Source of the DNA: Cellvibrionaceae bacterium
GTDB lineage: Bacteria; Pseudomonadota; Gammaproteobacteria; Pseudomonadales; Cellvibrionaceae
NCBI GenBank assembly: GCA_021151695.1
Contig: JAGKWU010000009.1
Location: 124,001-188,000, forward strand
Direction of reading: 5' to 3'
DNA: 64,000 nucleotides
Below are positions 34,576 to 43,560 of this stretch, piece by piece (position 1 is the stretch's first letter; every line of letters starts with the position of its first letter). Both the position numbers and the translations under genes were made by a program. A model generated the notes under the pieces. That model was not told where the DNA came from. It saw only the letters and a program-made list of their open reading frames with translations, and ran no database searches.

Positions 34576-36255
34576 ATGAATTCAATTCAATCCTCTTTTA
34601 TTTTTTTGAAAAAACGCTATCCCTCGGTGCACGCTGGTGCCTTGGCTGCTGCCGGTATCTTAACGGCGTTGTCTTCCGGGCATGCCTGGTCCCAAGCACC
34701 TTTCAACAATAACAGTGAGTCGGTGCTGCTCCAGGGCTTCTATTGGGATATCTACAATGACCTGCCCTCGCAGGGTTATTGGAATATGATTCGCGATAAA
34801 TCGGCAGAAATAAAAAACAATGGCTTCGATATGGTCTGGACACCACCGCCCACAAATTCTTCGGGCGGTATGGGCTATCACCCGCGACAATTGAACGATC
34901 TCAATAGTACTTTCGGTACACGGGATCAACTGAAATCCATGATAGATACGCTACGGGCAAATAATGTTAAGGCCATTGCCGATGTAGTGATTAATCACCG
35001 CCAGGGCAGTAACGATTGCGATGCAAATTTTACCAATCCCTATTTTCCAACAGAGTGGATTGTCGCCGACGATGAATGGAATCCCGGCCAGCCCGGTTGT
35101 CCAGCAGGTGGCAATTGGCAGTCCAGTGGTTCCAATCTAAAAGGCACGCATTTGGATTGGGGAATTTCATGGGGCGGCGCGCGCGACCTGGATCATGAAA
35201 ATCCCCTGTTGCGCGATGCGATTCGTGGTTGGATGAATGATGTATTAGGCAAGGGAACAAACGGTGTTGGTTTTGATGGATGGCGCTACGATGTGGCCCA
35301 CGGCTACAACAGCCAGTGGGTGGGCGAATACAACGACGCAACCAGTGCGTATTTTGCTGTTGGCGAAACCTGGTACGGCGTGAGCGATACAACCAATGCA
35401 CAAACCGTTTCCAGCGCGCGACAACAAATTCTGAATTGGATCGATCAGGCGAAAGGCAAAAGTTTTGCGTTTGATTTCACCACTAAATATTTGCTCAACG
35501 ATGTGTTGGGCGGCTTCTCGATTATCAATGGTGTTTACAGCTACAAAGCACCCAGCTACCAATTCGGCCGCTTGCGTGCTGCAGATGGACGCCCCGCCGG
35601 ATTGATTGGCGCCTGGCCTGGTCGCGCTGTCACTTTTGTCGATAACCACGATACAGGTCCTGGAAAAGTTTGCGATTACCAAAATTCTACCGGCCAGGCG
35701 CAGCTGGCATTGGATTGCGCGCATCTTGGGCAGGCTTATGCCTACATCCTCAGCCATCCCGGTATCCCCACCGTCTTCTGGCCGGATTTGGAAAATCGCG
35801 GCAGCGCATTGCGTCAGGAAATTCTCGATTTAATGAGCTATCGCCGCGAAATGGGCGTTAATTCAGGTAATGGAACGAGCGATTATGCCGTGACGATTTA
35901 CCGTGCAGAACTGGATATTTATGCCGCCACCATTAAGGGGCTTCGTGGAGAAATTGCCATTCAAATGGGGAAACCCAGCATCATTTGGGCCCCACCGGGC
36001 GATGGCTGGGTATTTCGCAAACAGGGACTTGATTACTGGATCTGGACGCGTGCTACAGCTGCAGCTACAACCACAGTAAGTGCAACAGCTGCCACCAGCA
36101 GTGCAAAGTCATCGAGTAGTAGTTCAAAGACGAGCAGTTCAAAGACTTCGAGCAGTAGCTCAAAGTCGTCAACGAGTAGCGCCAAGACTTCAAGCAGCAG
36201 CTCAAAAACGTCGAGCAGTAGCTCGAAAGCTTCAAGCTCGTCGAGATCGCGATAA
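34576..36255 (+). CDS. Secreted GH13 alpha-amylase with polyserine C-terminal tail
   Basis: Exported starch-degrading enzyme of 559 residues. The signal region (residues 1-38) ends SSGHAWSQA. All four GH13 conserved regions are visible: DVVINHRQG near 135, GFDGWRYDVAHG with the nucleophile Asp near 235-245, AVGETWYG with the acid/base Glu near 261, and FVDNHDTGPG near 354. The catalytic part ends near residue 490. The final 55 residues are almost only Ser, Lys, Thr and Ala (SSSSSKTSS-type repeats) and end SSSSRSR. In Cellvibrio such linkers usually lead to a carbohydrate-binding module, which is absent here. GGAGA precedes the ATG. Confidence 0.93.
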   Translation: MNSIQSSFIFLKKRYPSVHAGALAAAGILTALSSGHAWSQAPFNNNSESVLLQGFYWDIYNDLPSQGYWNMIRDKSAEIKNNGFDMVWTPPPTNSSGGMGYHPRQLNDLNSTFGTRDQLKSMIDTLRANNVKAIADVVINHRQGSNDCDANFTNPYFPTEWIVADDEWNPGQPGCPAGGNWQSSGSNLKGTHLDWGISWGGARDLDHENPLLRDAIRGWMNDVLGKGTNGVGFDGWRYDVAHGYNSQWVGEYNDATSAYFAVGETWYGVSDTTNAQTVSSARQQILNWIDQAKGKSFAFDFTTKYLLNDVLGGFSIINGVYSYKAPSYQFGRLRAADGRPAGLIGAWPGRAVTFVDNHDTGPGKVCDYQNSTGQAQLALDCAHLGQAYAYILSHPGIPTVFWPDLENRGSALRQEILDLMSYRREMGVNSGNGTSDYAVTIYRAELDIYAATIKGLRGEIAIQMGKPSIIWAPPGDGWVFRKQGLDYWIWTRATAAATTTVSATAATSSAKSSSSSSKTSSSKTSSSSSKSSTSSAKTSSSSSKTSSSSSKASSSSRSR

Positions 36256-36296
36256 ACAGTCGTTATGGCTGCGATACTCAATGCATTAATGTGTAA

Positions 36297-36378
36297 CGCG
36301 AATGTTCGCGTGAACAAACAAAAAACTGGCGGCGTTGCAGATTTAATTACTGCGCCGCCGCTTAATTGTTCGCGAACG
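36297..36378. repeat. Nested inverted repeats after the amylase gene
   Basis: CGCGAATGTTCGCG (36297-36310) is self-complementary. GGCGGCG at 36328-36334 pairs with CGCCGCC at 36353-36359. The flanking TTCGCGTGAACAA / TTGTTCGCGAA also pair. The whole can fold as a long hairpin and probably ends the amylase transcript, although there is no U-run. Confidence 0.6.
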
Positions 36379-36442
36379 TACAGAGGCTATGACTTGTGGT
36401 TGCTAACTTTTATAGCTCCTAATTCCTTGCAGGAGAAATGAT

Positions 36443-36756
36443 ATGGCAACCGCAAGAAAAACTGAAACAGAAACCAAAGCGAAACCCCAGGAGGCAACTA
36501 CCTTGTTGCGCGAATACCTGAAGCAACCGTTGAACACGCTTCGCTGAAAGATTTAATCGAGCAGATTGAAGACAACGATGAAGAAGGTGAAATGTTTGAT
36601 GCCAAAGTCAAAGTTCTCGGCGAGTACGTCAAACATCACGTTAAGGAAGAGCAGAATGAATTATTCCCCAAAGTCAAAGAGAGCAAGTTGGACTTGCTGG
36701 CTTTGGGTGAAGAGTTAGCGCAACGCAAAGAAGAACTCTCCGCAAACTATCATTAA
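36443..36756 (+). pseudogene. Hemerythrin-domain gene with internal deletion and frameshift
   Basis: A gene starts at ATG 36443 with GGAGAAATGAT upstream, reads MATARKTETETKAKPQEATT and stops at a TGA (36545-36547) after 34 codons. A second frame from about 36520 reads EATVEHASLKDLIEQIED, then AKVKVLGEYVKHHVKEEQNE and LFPKVKESKLDLLALGEELA, ending at 36756. This is the C-terminal half of a hemerythrin (HHE) domain protein with its iron-ligand EH and HH-x3-E pattern. Intact relatives are about 150-180 residues. Here the N-terminal histidine ligands are lost and the two halves are out of frame, so no iron-binding protein can be made. Confidence 0.8.
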
Positions 36757-36778
36757 TATTTTTTACCCCAAAAATTGA

Positions 36779-36813
36779 TTGGCCTTAGGTAATGAATCAT
36801 CACCTAAGGCCAA
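36779..36813. terminator. Perfect 12-bp hairpin after the hemerythrin remnant
   Basis: TTGGCCTTAGGT (36779-36790) pairs exactly with ACCTAAGGCCAA (36802-36813) around an 11-base loop. Its position 22 bases past the stop suggests the original terminator. The trailing U-run is weak. Confidence 0.6.
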
Positions 36814-37049
36814 TAATCACCTGCTATTTGCCACCGTGACTATGAACGTCAGATGAGATGCTTGGCAAATTCGTTGTAAAAAAATCCTATGCTATGAGGC
36901 ATACAGTGACAGCGAACCGGTGTTGAATCAGGTTTTGCTATATCAGGCTTGCAGTTGCGTATCGAAAAAATATTTTATCGTGGACGACACATAATTTAAG
37001 GTACCTTTTCGTTTTGCCAGTTGTGTTTCTCTAAAAGGAGTCTTGGATT

Positions 37050-37826
37050 ATGAATACGCTTTTCAAAAAGTGTTGGATGGCATTGTTATCAGGTTGCCTG
37101 GCAATTTTTGCAGCAGCATCCAATGCAGTTATCATCGAAGGAAATTTTAATGCCAGAATTTCCGATGTTTATATTGACGGCGGCAATTTATTGGGTGATA
37201 TGGCAGTCGGCCAACAAGTATTGGGAAGCTTTTGGTATGACACCAGCCTGATGGGTGGTGGGCCAAGCGTGTCAGATCCGAACGTGGCTTGGTATGGCGG
37301 TCATGATAACTGGCTAAATGTTTCCTACCAGATTAATGGGAAAGCCTTTCAGGTTACCCAAGGGCCTGAAAAATTTCCTGATATACAATCCATCGAACAT
37401 ATCAACATCCAAAAATATGACCCGGATTTATGGTGGGATATTCTCGACATGTACTGGATATATCAGGAGTTCAAATACAGTGATCAATCTACCTCTATAT
37501 TTGATTATCTTCTTCAGGATGCCTCCATCATTTTGTGGTACGGCCTGGATGATTTGAATTACGTAGACCTTATCCAGGAATTTTCACTCCATGGCCAAAA
37601 TGAATGGGATACCTGGGGCTACGCCTATATCAATCTATTGCAGGTTGAAGGTTCACAAGTTATCGCCACCTCTATCACGGCAGATATTTACGATTTCACT
37701 ATAGGCCCAAGGCAAGAAGCCACTGTGCCAGAGCCGCCCGCCATTAGCCTCTTTGGGTTGGTATTGTTGTTATTGGGCTGGGGTGTTCGTCGACAATCAA
37801 AAGTTACTTATTTCAAGGCCAATTAA
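37050..37826 (+). CDS. PEP-CTERM secreted protein
   Basis: A 258-residue exported protein. The signal peptide occupies residues 1-26 (WMALLSGCLAIFAAASNA). The central region is Trp/Tyr/Asp-rich and beta-like. The C-terminus carries a PEP-CTERM sorting signal: VPEPPAISLFGLVLLLLGWG followed by VRRQ. Such proteins are processed by exosortase and exported with extracellular matrix. AAAAGGAG lies before the ATG. It is not obviously related to the three PEP-CTERM proteins at 56.2-58.0 kb beyond the sorting tag. No exosortase gene is in the window. Confidence 0.85.
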   Translation: MNTLFKKCWMALLSGCLAIFAAASNAVIIEGNFNARISDVYIDGGNLLGDMAVGQQVLGSFWYDTSLMGGGPSVSDPNVAWYGGHDNWLNVSYQINGKAFQVTQGPEKFPDIQSIEHINIQKYDPDLWWDILDMYWIYQEFKYSDQSTSIFDYLLQDASIILWYGLDDLNYVDLIQEFSLHGQNEWDTWGYAYINLLQVEGSQVIATSITADIYDFTIGPRQEATVPEPPAISLFGLVLLLLGWGVRRQSKVTYFKAN

Positions 37827-37835
37827 ATAAAGATT

Positions 37836-37878
37836 AAAAAATCCCGGCGAGGCTGTTAAACCCCGCCGGGATTTTTTA
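37836..37878. terminator. Bidirectional intrinsic terminator
   Basis: AAAAATCCCGGCG and CGCCGGGATTTTTT pair around a 14-base loop, with A-run and T-run on either side. It lies between the convergent genes ending at 37826 and 37897 and can serve both. Confidence 0.9.
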
Positions 37879-37896
37879 ATAAAAATGAACTGCTAG

Positions 37897-38751
37897 CTAT
37901 TTCTCAAACGACAAATACAACAAAAATCCATTGTCATCTTTAGAGGGCCCTACTCCAATCGGAAAACTGAGGCCGGATACGATTTGCAAACCCGAGCTAA
38001 AATTTTTCGCAAAACGAAAGCCGGGGTTTATAAATGCCGCATCGTCTTTTACTTTGCTACCGTCTTCACCAAAAGTATCTGCGCTGGTTTTTACATATTC
38101 CAGCATCCAGTTAAACGTATTGGACTGCAGATAAATTACACTCGCGCCGTAGTTGTAACCATTTAAGTCCTGCTTTGCATGCACACCGTCTTTGGCGTTG
38201 GGCGTGTAGGTTGCACCCAGGTTCCAGTGGGTAATCCACTTATCGTTCAGCAAAAGGCTTACGGGTAAATTCACTTGGTAACCGGTCGCGCCTGTGCCCA
38301 AACCTTTTTTCTCATCGCCCGTCGGCGCAATTACAGAAATGCGCGGTGCAATGGCAAGCGTGTCATTAGCAACAAGCTGGTATCGGTAATTCAATAAAAT
38401 ATCGCCAATTCCTCTCTCACCATCCGGGTCGCCTGTGTAGGCCACAGGTATCACATAAGAGAGCTGGTGAGTCTGGTTGGGAAAAGGCATTTCCTGTGTG
38501 AAGGTATAAAGCCATTCCTTCGTCTGGTGGGAGTATTGAAAGGCCTGGATATATTGAATTACACCCTCCTCCTGGTTGTAAGCCTCTTCAATCAAAAACG
38601 AATTATCGGCGATGGGGCCAGGTTCTTCGGCGACTACAGGCAAAGTAACCATCGGCAGCACAATAAGCAGGCTCGTGGCGAGCAGCCCAGCGGGCGCTTT
38701 TCCTCGGGATTGGCTTGGGAATTGGCCTGGCAGGTGAATAGTGCGATTCAT
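37897..38751 (-). CDS. Outer-membrane beta-barrel protein, MetA-pathway (phenol degradation) type
   Basis: A 284-residue secreted barrel. The preferred start is ATG 38751 (GGGAG upstream; the frame stays open to 38799). The signal segment is near residues 24-42 (LLATSLLIVLPMVTLPVVA). The mature part shows alternating strands such as LSYVIPVAYTGDPDGERGIG, ILLNYRYQLV, APRISVIAPTGDEKKGLGTG and GFRFAKNFSSGLQIVSGLSF, ending in FLLYLSFEK with a terminal aromatic region. The PTGD…GLG block is typical of the Phenol_MetA_deg-like barrel family, whose members rarely have anything to do with phenol. Substrate unknown. Confidence 0.75.
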   Translation of the reverse strand: MNRTIHLPGQFPSQSRGKAPAGLLATSLLIVLPMVTLPVVAEEPGPIADNSFLIEEAYNQEEGVIQYIQAFQYSHQTKEWLYTFTQEMPFPNQTHQLSYVIPVAYTGDPDGERGIGDILLNYRYQLVANDTLAIAPRISVIAPTGDEKKGLGTGATGYQVNLPVSLLLNDKWITHWNLGATYTPNAKDGVHAKQDLNGYNYGASVIYLQSNTFNWMLEYVKTSADTFGEDGSKVKDDAAFINPGFRFAKNFSSGLQIVSGLSFPIGVGPSKDDNGFLLYLSFEK

Positions 38752-38925
38752 GCAAAAAACTCCCAGTGTATTTTTCCGTGACGATGTTGAGCTTAGCACA
38801 GGATTTTGCAGGGCGGTTTACAGTGGCGGCGTCATGCACAAGGGAGTGTGGCAATAGGTGCCAGGAAGAATTCGTATGCAGAGCTACCTAAAGCCTTATC
38901 CATCACAAATGGCTATCCGCTAAAA

Positions 38926-38982
38926 TCGCGGTATAACAACAGATTCGCGGTATAACAACAGAATCACCCGATAACAATAGAG
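38926..38982. repeat. Three tandem 19-bp repeats before trmK
   Basis: The unit TCGCGGTATAACAACAGAT occurs at 38926-38944, again at 38945-38963 with one end change, and in a degenerate third copy at 38964-38982. It ends 12 bases before the TTG start of the methyltransferase and could bind a regulator or vary in copy number by slippage. Confidence 0.75.
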
Positions 38983-38993
38983 AGACCACCAGA

Positions 38994-39707
38994 TTGAAAC
39001 TCGGTAAACGATTGCAGACCATCGCCGCTTTGGTGGATTTCCATTACGACCATATTTGGGATTGCTGTTGCGATCACGGCTTGTTGGGCGCGGCACTCTT
39101 GTCAAAGCAAGTTGCACCTCATATTCATTTTGTCGATAGAGTTCCTGAGTTGATGCATGCGCTTGAGCAGAAACTCGCGCGCTTTTTCCCGGTAGATCCT
39201 CAAGTGGCCAGCTCGCCATGGCAAGTACACTGCATGGATGTTGCCGATTTACCTTTGCAAAACACACCCGGCAAGCACCTGGTGATTATCGCGGGTGTCG
39301 GTGGTGATTTAATGGCTGAACTGGTAGCAGCAATTTGTCATCGCAATCCAGCGGTCGATATAGATTTTTTGCTGTGCCCCGTACACCATCATTTTATGTT
39401 GAGGCAACAATTAATCCAGCTTGAGTTTAACCTGAAAGCCGAAACCCTGTTGGTAGAAAACTACCGCTTTTACGAAGTGATGTTGGTTTCATCCGACCCA
39501 AATAATGCTTGCGCAATAAACCCCGTAGGTAGCGTAATCTGGCAAGGCGATACAGACGAACAAATAAAAATAGCGACCGACTATTTAGCCAAAACCCTCG
39601 GCCACTACAAGCGGATGCAATTACAAAAAAATAATCCAGATGTGCAGCCGATTATTGATGCTTATTCAGCGGTAGTGATCAAAAATCGAAAGGAAATAAT
39701 AGGATGA
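38994..39707 (+). CDS. tRNA (adenine-N1)-methyltransferase TrmK-like
   Basis: A 237-residue SAM-dependent enzyme of the TrmK family, which methylates N1 of adenine 22 in tRNA in other bacteria. It begins KLGKRLQTIAALV and has the family stretch HIWDCCCDHGLLGAALL as motif I. VIIAGVGGDLMAELVAAI follows near residue 98, then LCPVHHHFMLRQQL in the second half. The start is TTG 38994. The purine-poor stretch before it and the tandem repeats suggest low or controlled translation. Its end overlaps the next gene by four bases (ATGA), coupling it to the serine hydrolase. Confidence 0.8.
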   Translation: MKLGKRLQTIAALVDFHYDHIWDCCCDHGLLGAALLSKQVAPHIHFVDRVPELMHALEQKLARFFPVDPQVASSPWQVHCMDVADLPLQNTPGKHLVIIAGVGGDLMAELVAAICHRNPAVDIDFLLCPVHHHFMLRQQLIQLEFNLKAETLLVENYRFYEVMLVSSDPNNACAINPVGSVIWQGDTDEQIKIATDYLAKTLGHYKRMQLQKNNPDVQPIIDAYSAVVIKNRKEIIG

Positions 39708-40876
39708 AAAATTTATTTTTTACGGCCTGGGTTTTAGTATTTATTGTCGGCTGCGGTGGCGGCAGCTCCGGTGTTAAAAGTACAACCAATAAATCCTCTG
39801 CCAGTGCTTCCTCCAGCTCATCAAGCGGTAACAGCTTATCCTCGGTTGCCAGTTCACTTGAAAACTCCAGTGCGAGTTCTTCAAATTCATCGTTACTACC
39901 CGCCGCACTCGCGCAAAAAATCGATGCCTATCTAGCCGCGAATATTTCAACCACCCAACCCGGTATCAGCGTGTTAGTGTTAAAAAACGGGCAACTTGCC
40001 TACAGCGGTGGCAGAGGTATGGCCGATATTCCCAATGGCATTTCCGTTGCCAGCAATACAGGGTTTCGCTTGGCATCTGTGAGTAAATCCTTTACCGCGA
40101 TTGCCGTGATGCAATTGGTGGAGAAAGGCGAAATAAAATTAACGGATTCCCTGCTCGACTATATTCCCGAGCTACCCCAAAGCTGGCGAAAAATTACCAT
40201 AGAACATTTGCTTACCCACAAGTCCGGCATCTACGACATTATTAATGATTGGTGGCCGCCGACGCCGTTAAATGGCTTGACCAACGCCACGCTGATTCCC
40301 TATCTCACCCAACGCCCTGCCTTGGAATTTGAACCAGGTACCGCCTGCGATTACAGCAACACAGGTTATATGTTGCTGGTGAGTGTCATCGAGCGAAAAA
40401 CCGGCATGAGTTTTTCAAACTATATGCAACAACATCTATTCGGCCCTGCGGGTATGACAGGCTCTTACATCAACGATGAAAACCAAGCCATAAAACCCGG
40501 CGATGCACTCAACCGTGGCCAGTTGCGCACGTTTTTTGGTCTCAACATTTATTTAAAAGGCAGCATGGCGCAAGTCAGCTCTGCCGATGATTTTCTTCAC
40601 TTCTTCGACGCCCTGCGTAACAACAAACTGGTTTCCGCCGACACCAAAGCAGAAATGCTCCGCGTCCACGGAACCCTTCGGGGTTACAACATAGGTTACG
40701 GCTACGGTTTCATAGTTGCTGGCGATTACCTGGGCCACTCCGGCGATTGGGATGGCTTCCAAACCGAGATGGGCATCATCAAATCCACAGGTGTTGAGTT
40801 TGCGATACTTACCAACTCGGGTAGCAGGACTCAGATCGAGGGCGTTAAGAATATTATTTTCAATACCGCGTTTTGA
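39704..40876 (+). CDS. Serine hydrolase lipoprotein, class C beta-lactamase/DD-peptidase fold
   Basis: A 390-residue exported lipoprotein. The lipobox is VFIVGCGGG with Cys17, followed by a 50-residue polyserine linker (SSSSSSGNSLSSVASS). The catalytic domain has the SxxK motif in ASVSKSFTA near 127, the YSN motif in CDYSNTGYM near 226, and HSGDWDG near 345 in place of KTG. The family includes penicillin-binding proteins, esterases and class C lactamases, and true activity cannot be assigned. It probably faces the periplasm or cell surface. It is translationally coupled to trmK. Confidence 0.88.
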   Translation: MKNLFFTAWVLVFIVGCGGGSSGVKSTTNKSSASASSSSSSGNSLSSVASSLENSSASSSNSSLLPAALAQKIDAYLAANISTTQPGISVLVLKNGQLAYSGGRGMADIPNGISVASNTGFRLASVSKSFTAIAVMQLVEKGEIKLTDSLLDYIPELPQSWRKITIEHLLTHKSGIYDIINDWWPPTPLNGLTNATLIPYLTQRPALEFEPGTACDYSNTGYMLLVSVIERKTGMSFSNYMQQHLFGPAGMTGSYINDENQAIKPGDALNRGQLRTFFGLNIYLKGSMAQVSSADDFLHFFDALRNNKLVSADTKAEMLRVHGTLRGYNIGYGYGFIVAGDYLGHSGDWDGFQTEMGIIKSTGVEFAILTNSGSRTQIEGVKNIIFNTAF

Positions 40877-41134
40877 ACGATAACAATTACTGAGCCTGCC
40901 CACCAGTGATCAATGCGCGTTTATAGTTTGGTATAAACATTGAGCCTTATCTAATCAGGTTTCACGACACGAATGAGCAACAAGCACCATGTATTTTATT
41001 TCATAAGAAAATGAATTATTGTGGGGCGCCTTTATGTCTGGGAATATCGGGTAGCGATAGGCATGGTGCAAGTTGGCCAAGCGGCAGCTTATTTATAATT
41101 AAATAATCAAAAATCAATCTAAAGAGGGTTAAAA

Positions 41135-41548
41135 GTGAATAAAAGTCTTATCTTCGCAGCAGCGCTGTTAACGGCGGTTTCTTTTTCTTCATCTGCACAG
41201 CAATGCACTGACGCAGAGATGAAAAAGGTAATGGACGAAGCCGCCAGTGACAAAAAAATGGATGATATTAATCAAAAGAAATTTGATGAAAAGATCGACG
41301 CTTTAGCCAAGCTAAAGCATTGGAATGATTCCCAAAAGGCTTCTTATGGGCTGAAAATTATGGAAAGTCACAGCGGTTTTGGCACGGCGCAAGATCCCTT
41401 TGCTCTTGCTACGGATATGATGAAGGCAATCCAAAAGAAAGACTGTAAAAAAATGGGCGAGCTAAATAAAAAATCTGTGGAGGTTAATAAAACAATGTGG
41501 GCCTCGTTAATCAAAAAAGTTGATGACGATATTGCTGGCGTAAAGTAA
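41135..41548 (+). CDS. Secreted helical protein of unknown function
   Basis: A 137-residue exported protein with a GTG start and AAAGAGGG upstream. The signal peptide covers residues 1-21 (MNKSLIFAAALLTAVSFSSS, cut after SAQ region). The mature part is highly charged and helical (lysine-rich, many Asp), with only two cysteines (QQCTDAE and KKDCKKM), likely one disulphide. No family recognised. It is followed by two other small exported-protein genes on the same strand. Confidence 0.65.
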   Translation: MNKSLIFAAALLTAVSFSSSAQQCTDAEMKKVMDEAASDKKMDDINQKKFDEKIDALAKLKHWNDSQKASYGLKIMESHSGFGTAQDPFALATDMMKAIQKKDCKKMGELNKKSVEVNKTMWASLIKKVDDDIAGVK

Positions 41549-41606
41549 CGCTCTCTATATAGTGGTCCACCGTCAGGGACGACGAAGAATAATCCATAGG
41601 TAGGCT

Positions 41607-42584
41607 ATGAAATTCGTACACTTATTATTGTTAGGCTATTGTCTTCCCGCATTTGCAGAACTGGCTCCTGATACCTTGACCAAAGCGGAAGCGGGTGATG
41701 TTGATGCCCAGTACGCAACGGGCATTTACTATTTAAAGGAAAGCAAATAAGAAAACCATTTTCAGCTTGCAAAAAGCTGGTTTGAAAAATCTGCCAAGCA
41801 AAACCATGTGCCGTCGCTCTACGAATATGGGCATCTATGTCTAATAACGGATAAAGACAAAGATGCTGTAATTCGTAGCGTTGCATTTATGAGCATGGCC
41901 GCTGACAAAGGCTACGCAGAAGCACAGTACCAAATTGCGCTTATTCGCGCTTTGCGCAGTGAGTTTACTGAGGCTATCCCCCTATTTGAAAAGGCAGCCG
42001 CGCAAAATCATGCAGGCGCTATGGTGTTATTGGCTGAGTATTACGATCATGGATTTTATGTTCCCAAAGATCCGAAAAAGGCGAATGAACTTGTCAATAA
42101 AGCCATTGAGCTTGGCGATCTTTCCGCAAAAAATTTGCTCGGTAGAAAATATGCTGAGGGTGTAGGCGTAAAAAAAGATCCTAAAAAGGCATTTGAACTC
42201 TATTCAACGACAGCAGCATCAGGTAATGCCGAGGGGCAATATCTATTAGCCAACTGTTATAGATCCGGTTTTGGTACCAAAAAGAATTATGACGAATCAG
42301 TTCGGTTGGCACGGCTAGCCGTGAAAAACGGCAACACTGAAGCGGCTGGAGCTTTATCGGTAAATTATTTATTTGGCTACGGCGTTAAAAAAAATCCAGT
42401 ACTCAGTTATGCATTGCTAAAATATTGCGGCAAAAGTTGTAATGCTGAAGTTCGTATAAAGATCATGGTTATGACCAATGAAATTTCCGAGCTGGAGCAA
42501 GGTGCCGGCGATCAACTGAGCGAGAAAATGTCAAATTCATCCGATGTTCTTGCAGTAGTGGATGAGTACGAAAAATCAAGATAA
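41607..42584 (+). pseudogene. Sel1-repeat secreted protein interrupted by an in-frame stop
   Basis: From ATG 41607 (TAGG before it) the frame encodes a signal peptide (MKFVHLLLLGYCLPAFA) and the beginning of a first Sel1 repeat (AGDVDAQYATGIYYLKESK). It then meets TAA at 41748-41750. The same frame carries on without another break to 42584: ENHFQLAKSWFEKSAKQ followed by five or so Sel1/TPR-like repeats (AEAQYQIALIRALRSEF, AGAMVLLAEYYDHGF, SAKNLLGRKYAEGVGVKKDP, GQYLLANCYRSGFGTKKN). Only one codon is wrong, so this is a recent nonsense mutation, a sequencing error or a readthrough site. A restart at GTG 41808 would give a 258-residue protein without signal peptide. Confidence 0.85.
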
Positions 42585-42597
42585 AAAATGGATTACT

Positions 42598-43341
42598 ATG
42601 AAAACAGGTTTTCTCTTAGGTTTTATTTTAATTTTATCCTCCTGTGCATCGAAATTTCAGCCGCAAGCCGGTAATTTTGGTTACAACGTCTTTTCTTCCG
42701 GGGAGGGGCGATATCGGATTGAGTATTTCGACACTGAGCCCGCCAATGCCAAACAGCACTTTAACGAAGCTGCAAAGCTGGCCTGTTCGGGTGATTTTAC
42801 AACGCGCTATACCGGCGAGCACCCTGTCGAAACGGGTTCCTATCTTGTTCCCATTGCGGGTACAAATCAGCGCTTTAGCAGTTATATGCAAATCGTTGAA
42901 GGTGAGGTTGTTTGTAAAACCAATAGCAAGCCTTCAATAAACATCGAATCAAGCCCATGGTTTTTTTACGGTAAGCAGAATGAGCCAATACCGGTAAGCA
43001 AAGCTTATTTGGTAAAACGATTGGGTGTTGATTATAGCTTTCTATCAAAGGCCGAAAAAATTACCTCTACAACAAGCCCTGGCGAACTCAAAGACATTAT
43101 GGGGGCTGCAACAAAATACACAGAGTTGGCAGGGAACAGCGAATGGCTGTTTACAGAGGGTTATAAGAAAATTAGCGTATTACGACTCGGCACTTGCATT
43201 ACGAAAGTAAAATTAGCTGGCGATCCTTTGAGTCTTTTGGCTGCAATGAAAGAAAAGAAACACGCTAAGGGCGAGCCAGAGAGTTTTGATACTTACCTTG
43301 CGCCTGAATTTTATTACCTGGTATTAAATAAGGATTGTTGA
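42598..43341 (+). CDS. Lipoprotein of unknown function
   Basis: A 247-residue protein with an N-terminal lipoprotein signal (GFLLGFILILSSCASK, lipid-carrying Cys near residue 17). I chose ATG 42598 because the open frame from 42562 overlaps the preceding gene and adds a hydrophilic stretch in front of the signal. The mature part is mixed alpha/beta with ASKFQPQAGNFGYNVFSSGE and RYRIEYFDTEPANAKQHF near its start, a pattern seen in envelope lipoproteins annotated only as hypothetical. It lies 13 bases after the broken Sel1 gene and was probably cotranscribed with it. Confidence 0.65.
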   Translation: MKTGFLLGFILILSSCASKFQPQAGNFGYNVFSSGEGRYRIEYFDTEPANAKQHFNEAAKLACSGDFTTRYTGEHPVETGSYLVPIAGTNQRFSSYMQIVEGEVVCKTNSKPSINIESSPWFFYGKQNEPIPVSKAYLVKRLGVDYSFLSKAEKITSTTSPGELKDIMGAATKYTELAGNSEWLFTEGYKKISVLRLGTCITKVKLAGDPLSLLAAMKEKKHAKGEPESFDTYLAPEFYYLVLNKDC

Positions 43342-43528
43342 GCTCGTTAATGCTTATTGAATCATTGATGTGCTTATCCAATAGTGGTGTGCTTAAGCCG
43401 CCAATATTTCAAAATGTAATTGTATAACTGTCACTAAAGTGTTTGGCTCTCCAGCCTTCTTTTAGCGCCTCCAGGGCCACATCAAACCTAATTTACTGCG
43501 CAGGGGCTATAAAACTATAACCATCGCT

Positions 43529-43560
43529 AGACCATTTTCGTGTCCTCACGAAAATGGTCT
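43529..43560. repeat. Perfect 14-bp inverted repeat at the end of a small gene
   Basis: AGACCATTTTCGTG (43529-43542) pairs exactly with CACGAAAATGGTCT (43547-43560) with a four-base loop. It overlaps the last base of the stop codon of the minus-strand gene at 43560 and probably terminates or protects its message. It also marks the left edge of the defence region. Confidence 0.7.

Noticed and set aside
36080..36289. Second frame through the amylase polyserine tail, rich in Arg and Gln
   Set aside because: It results from the repetitive serine codons read in another frame. The serine frame is continuous with the enzyme.
38926..38982. Possible CRISPR-like array
   Set aside because: The repeats are directly tandem at 19 bases with no spacers and no cas genes nearby.
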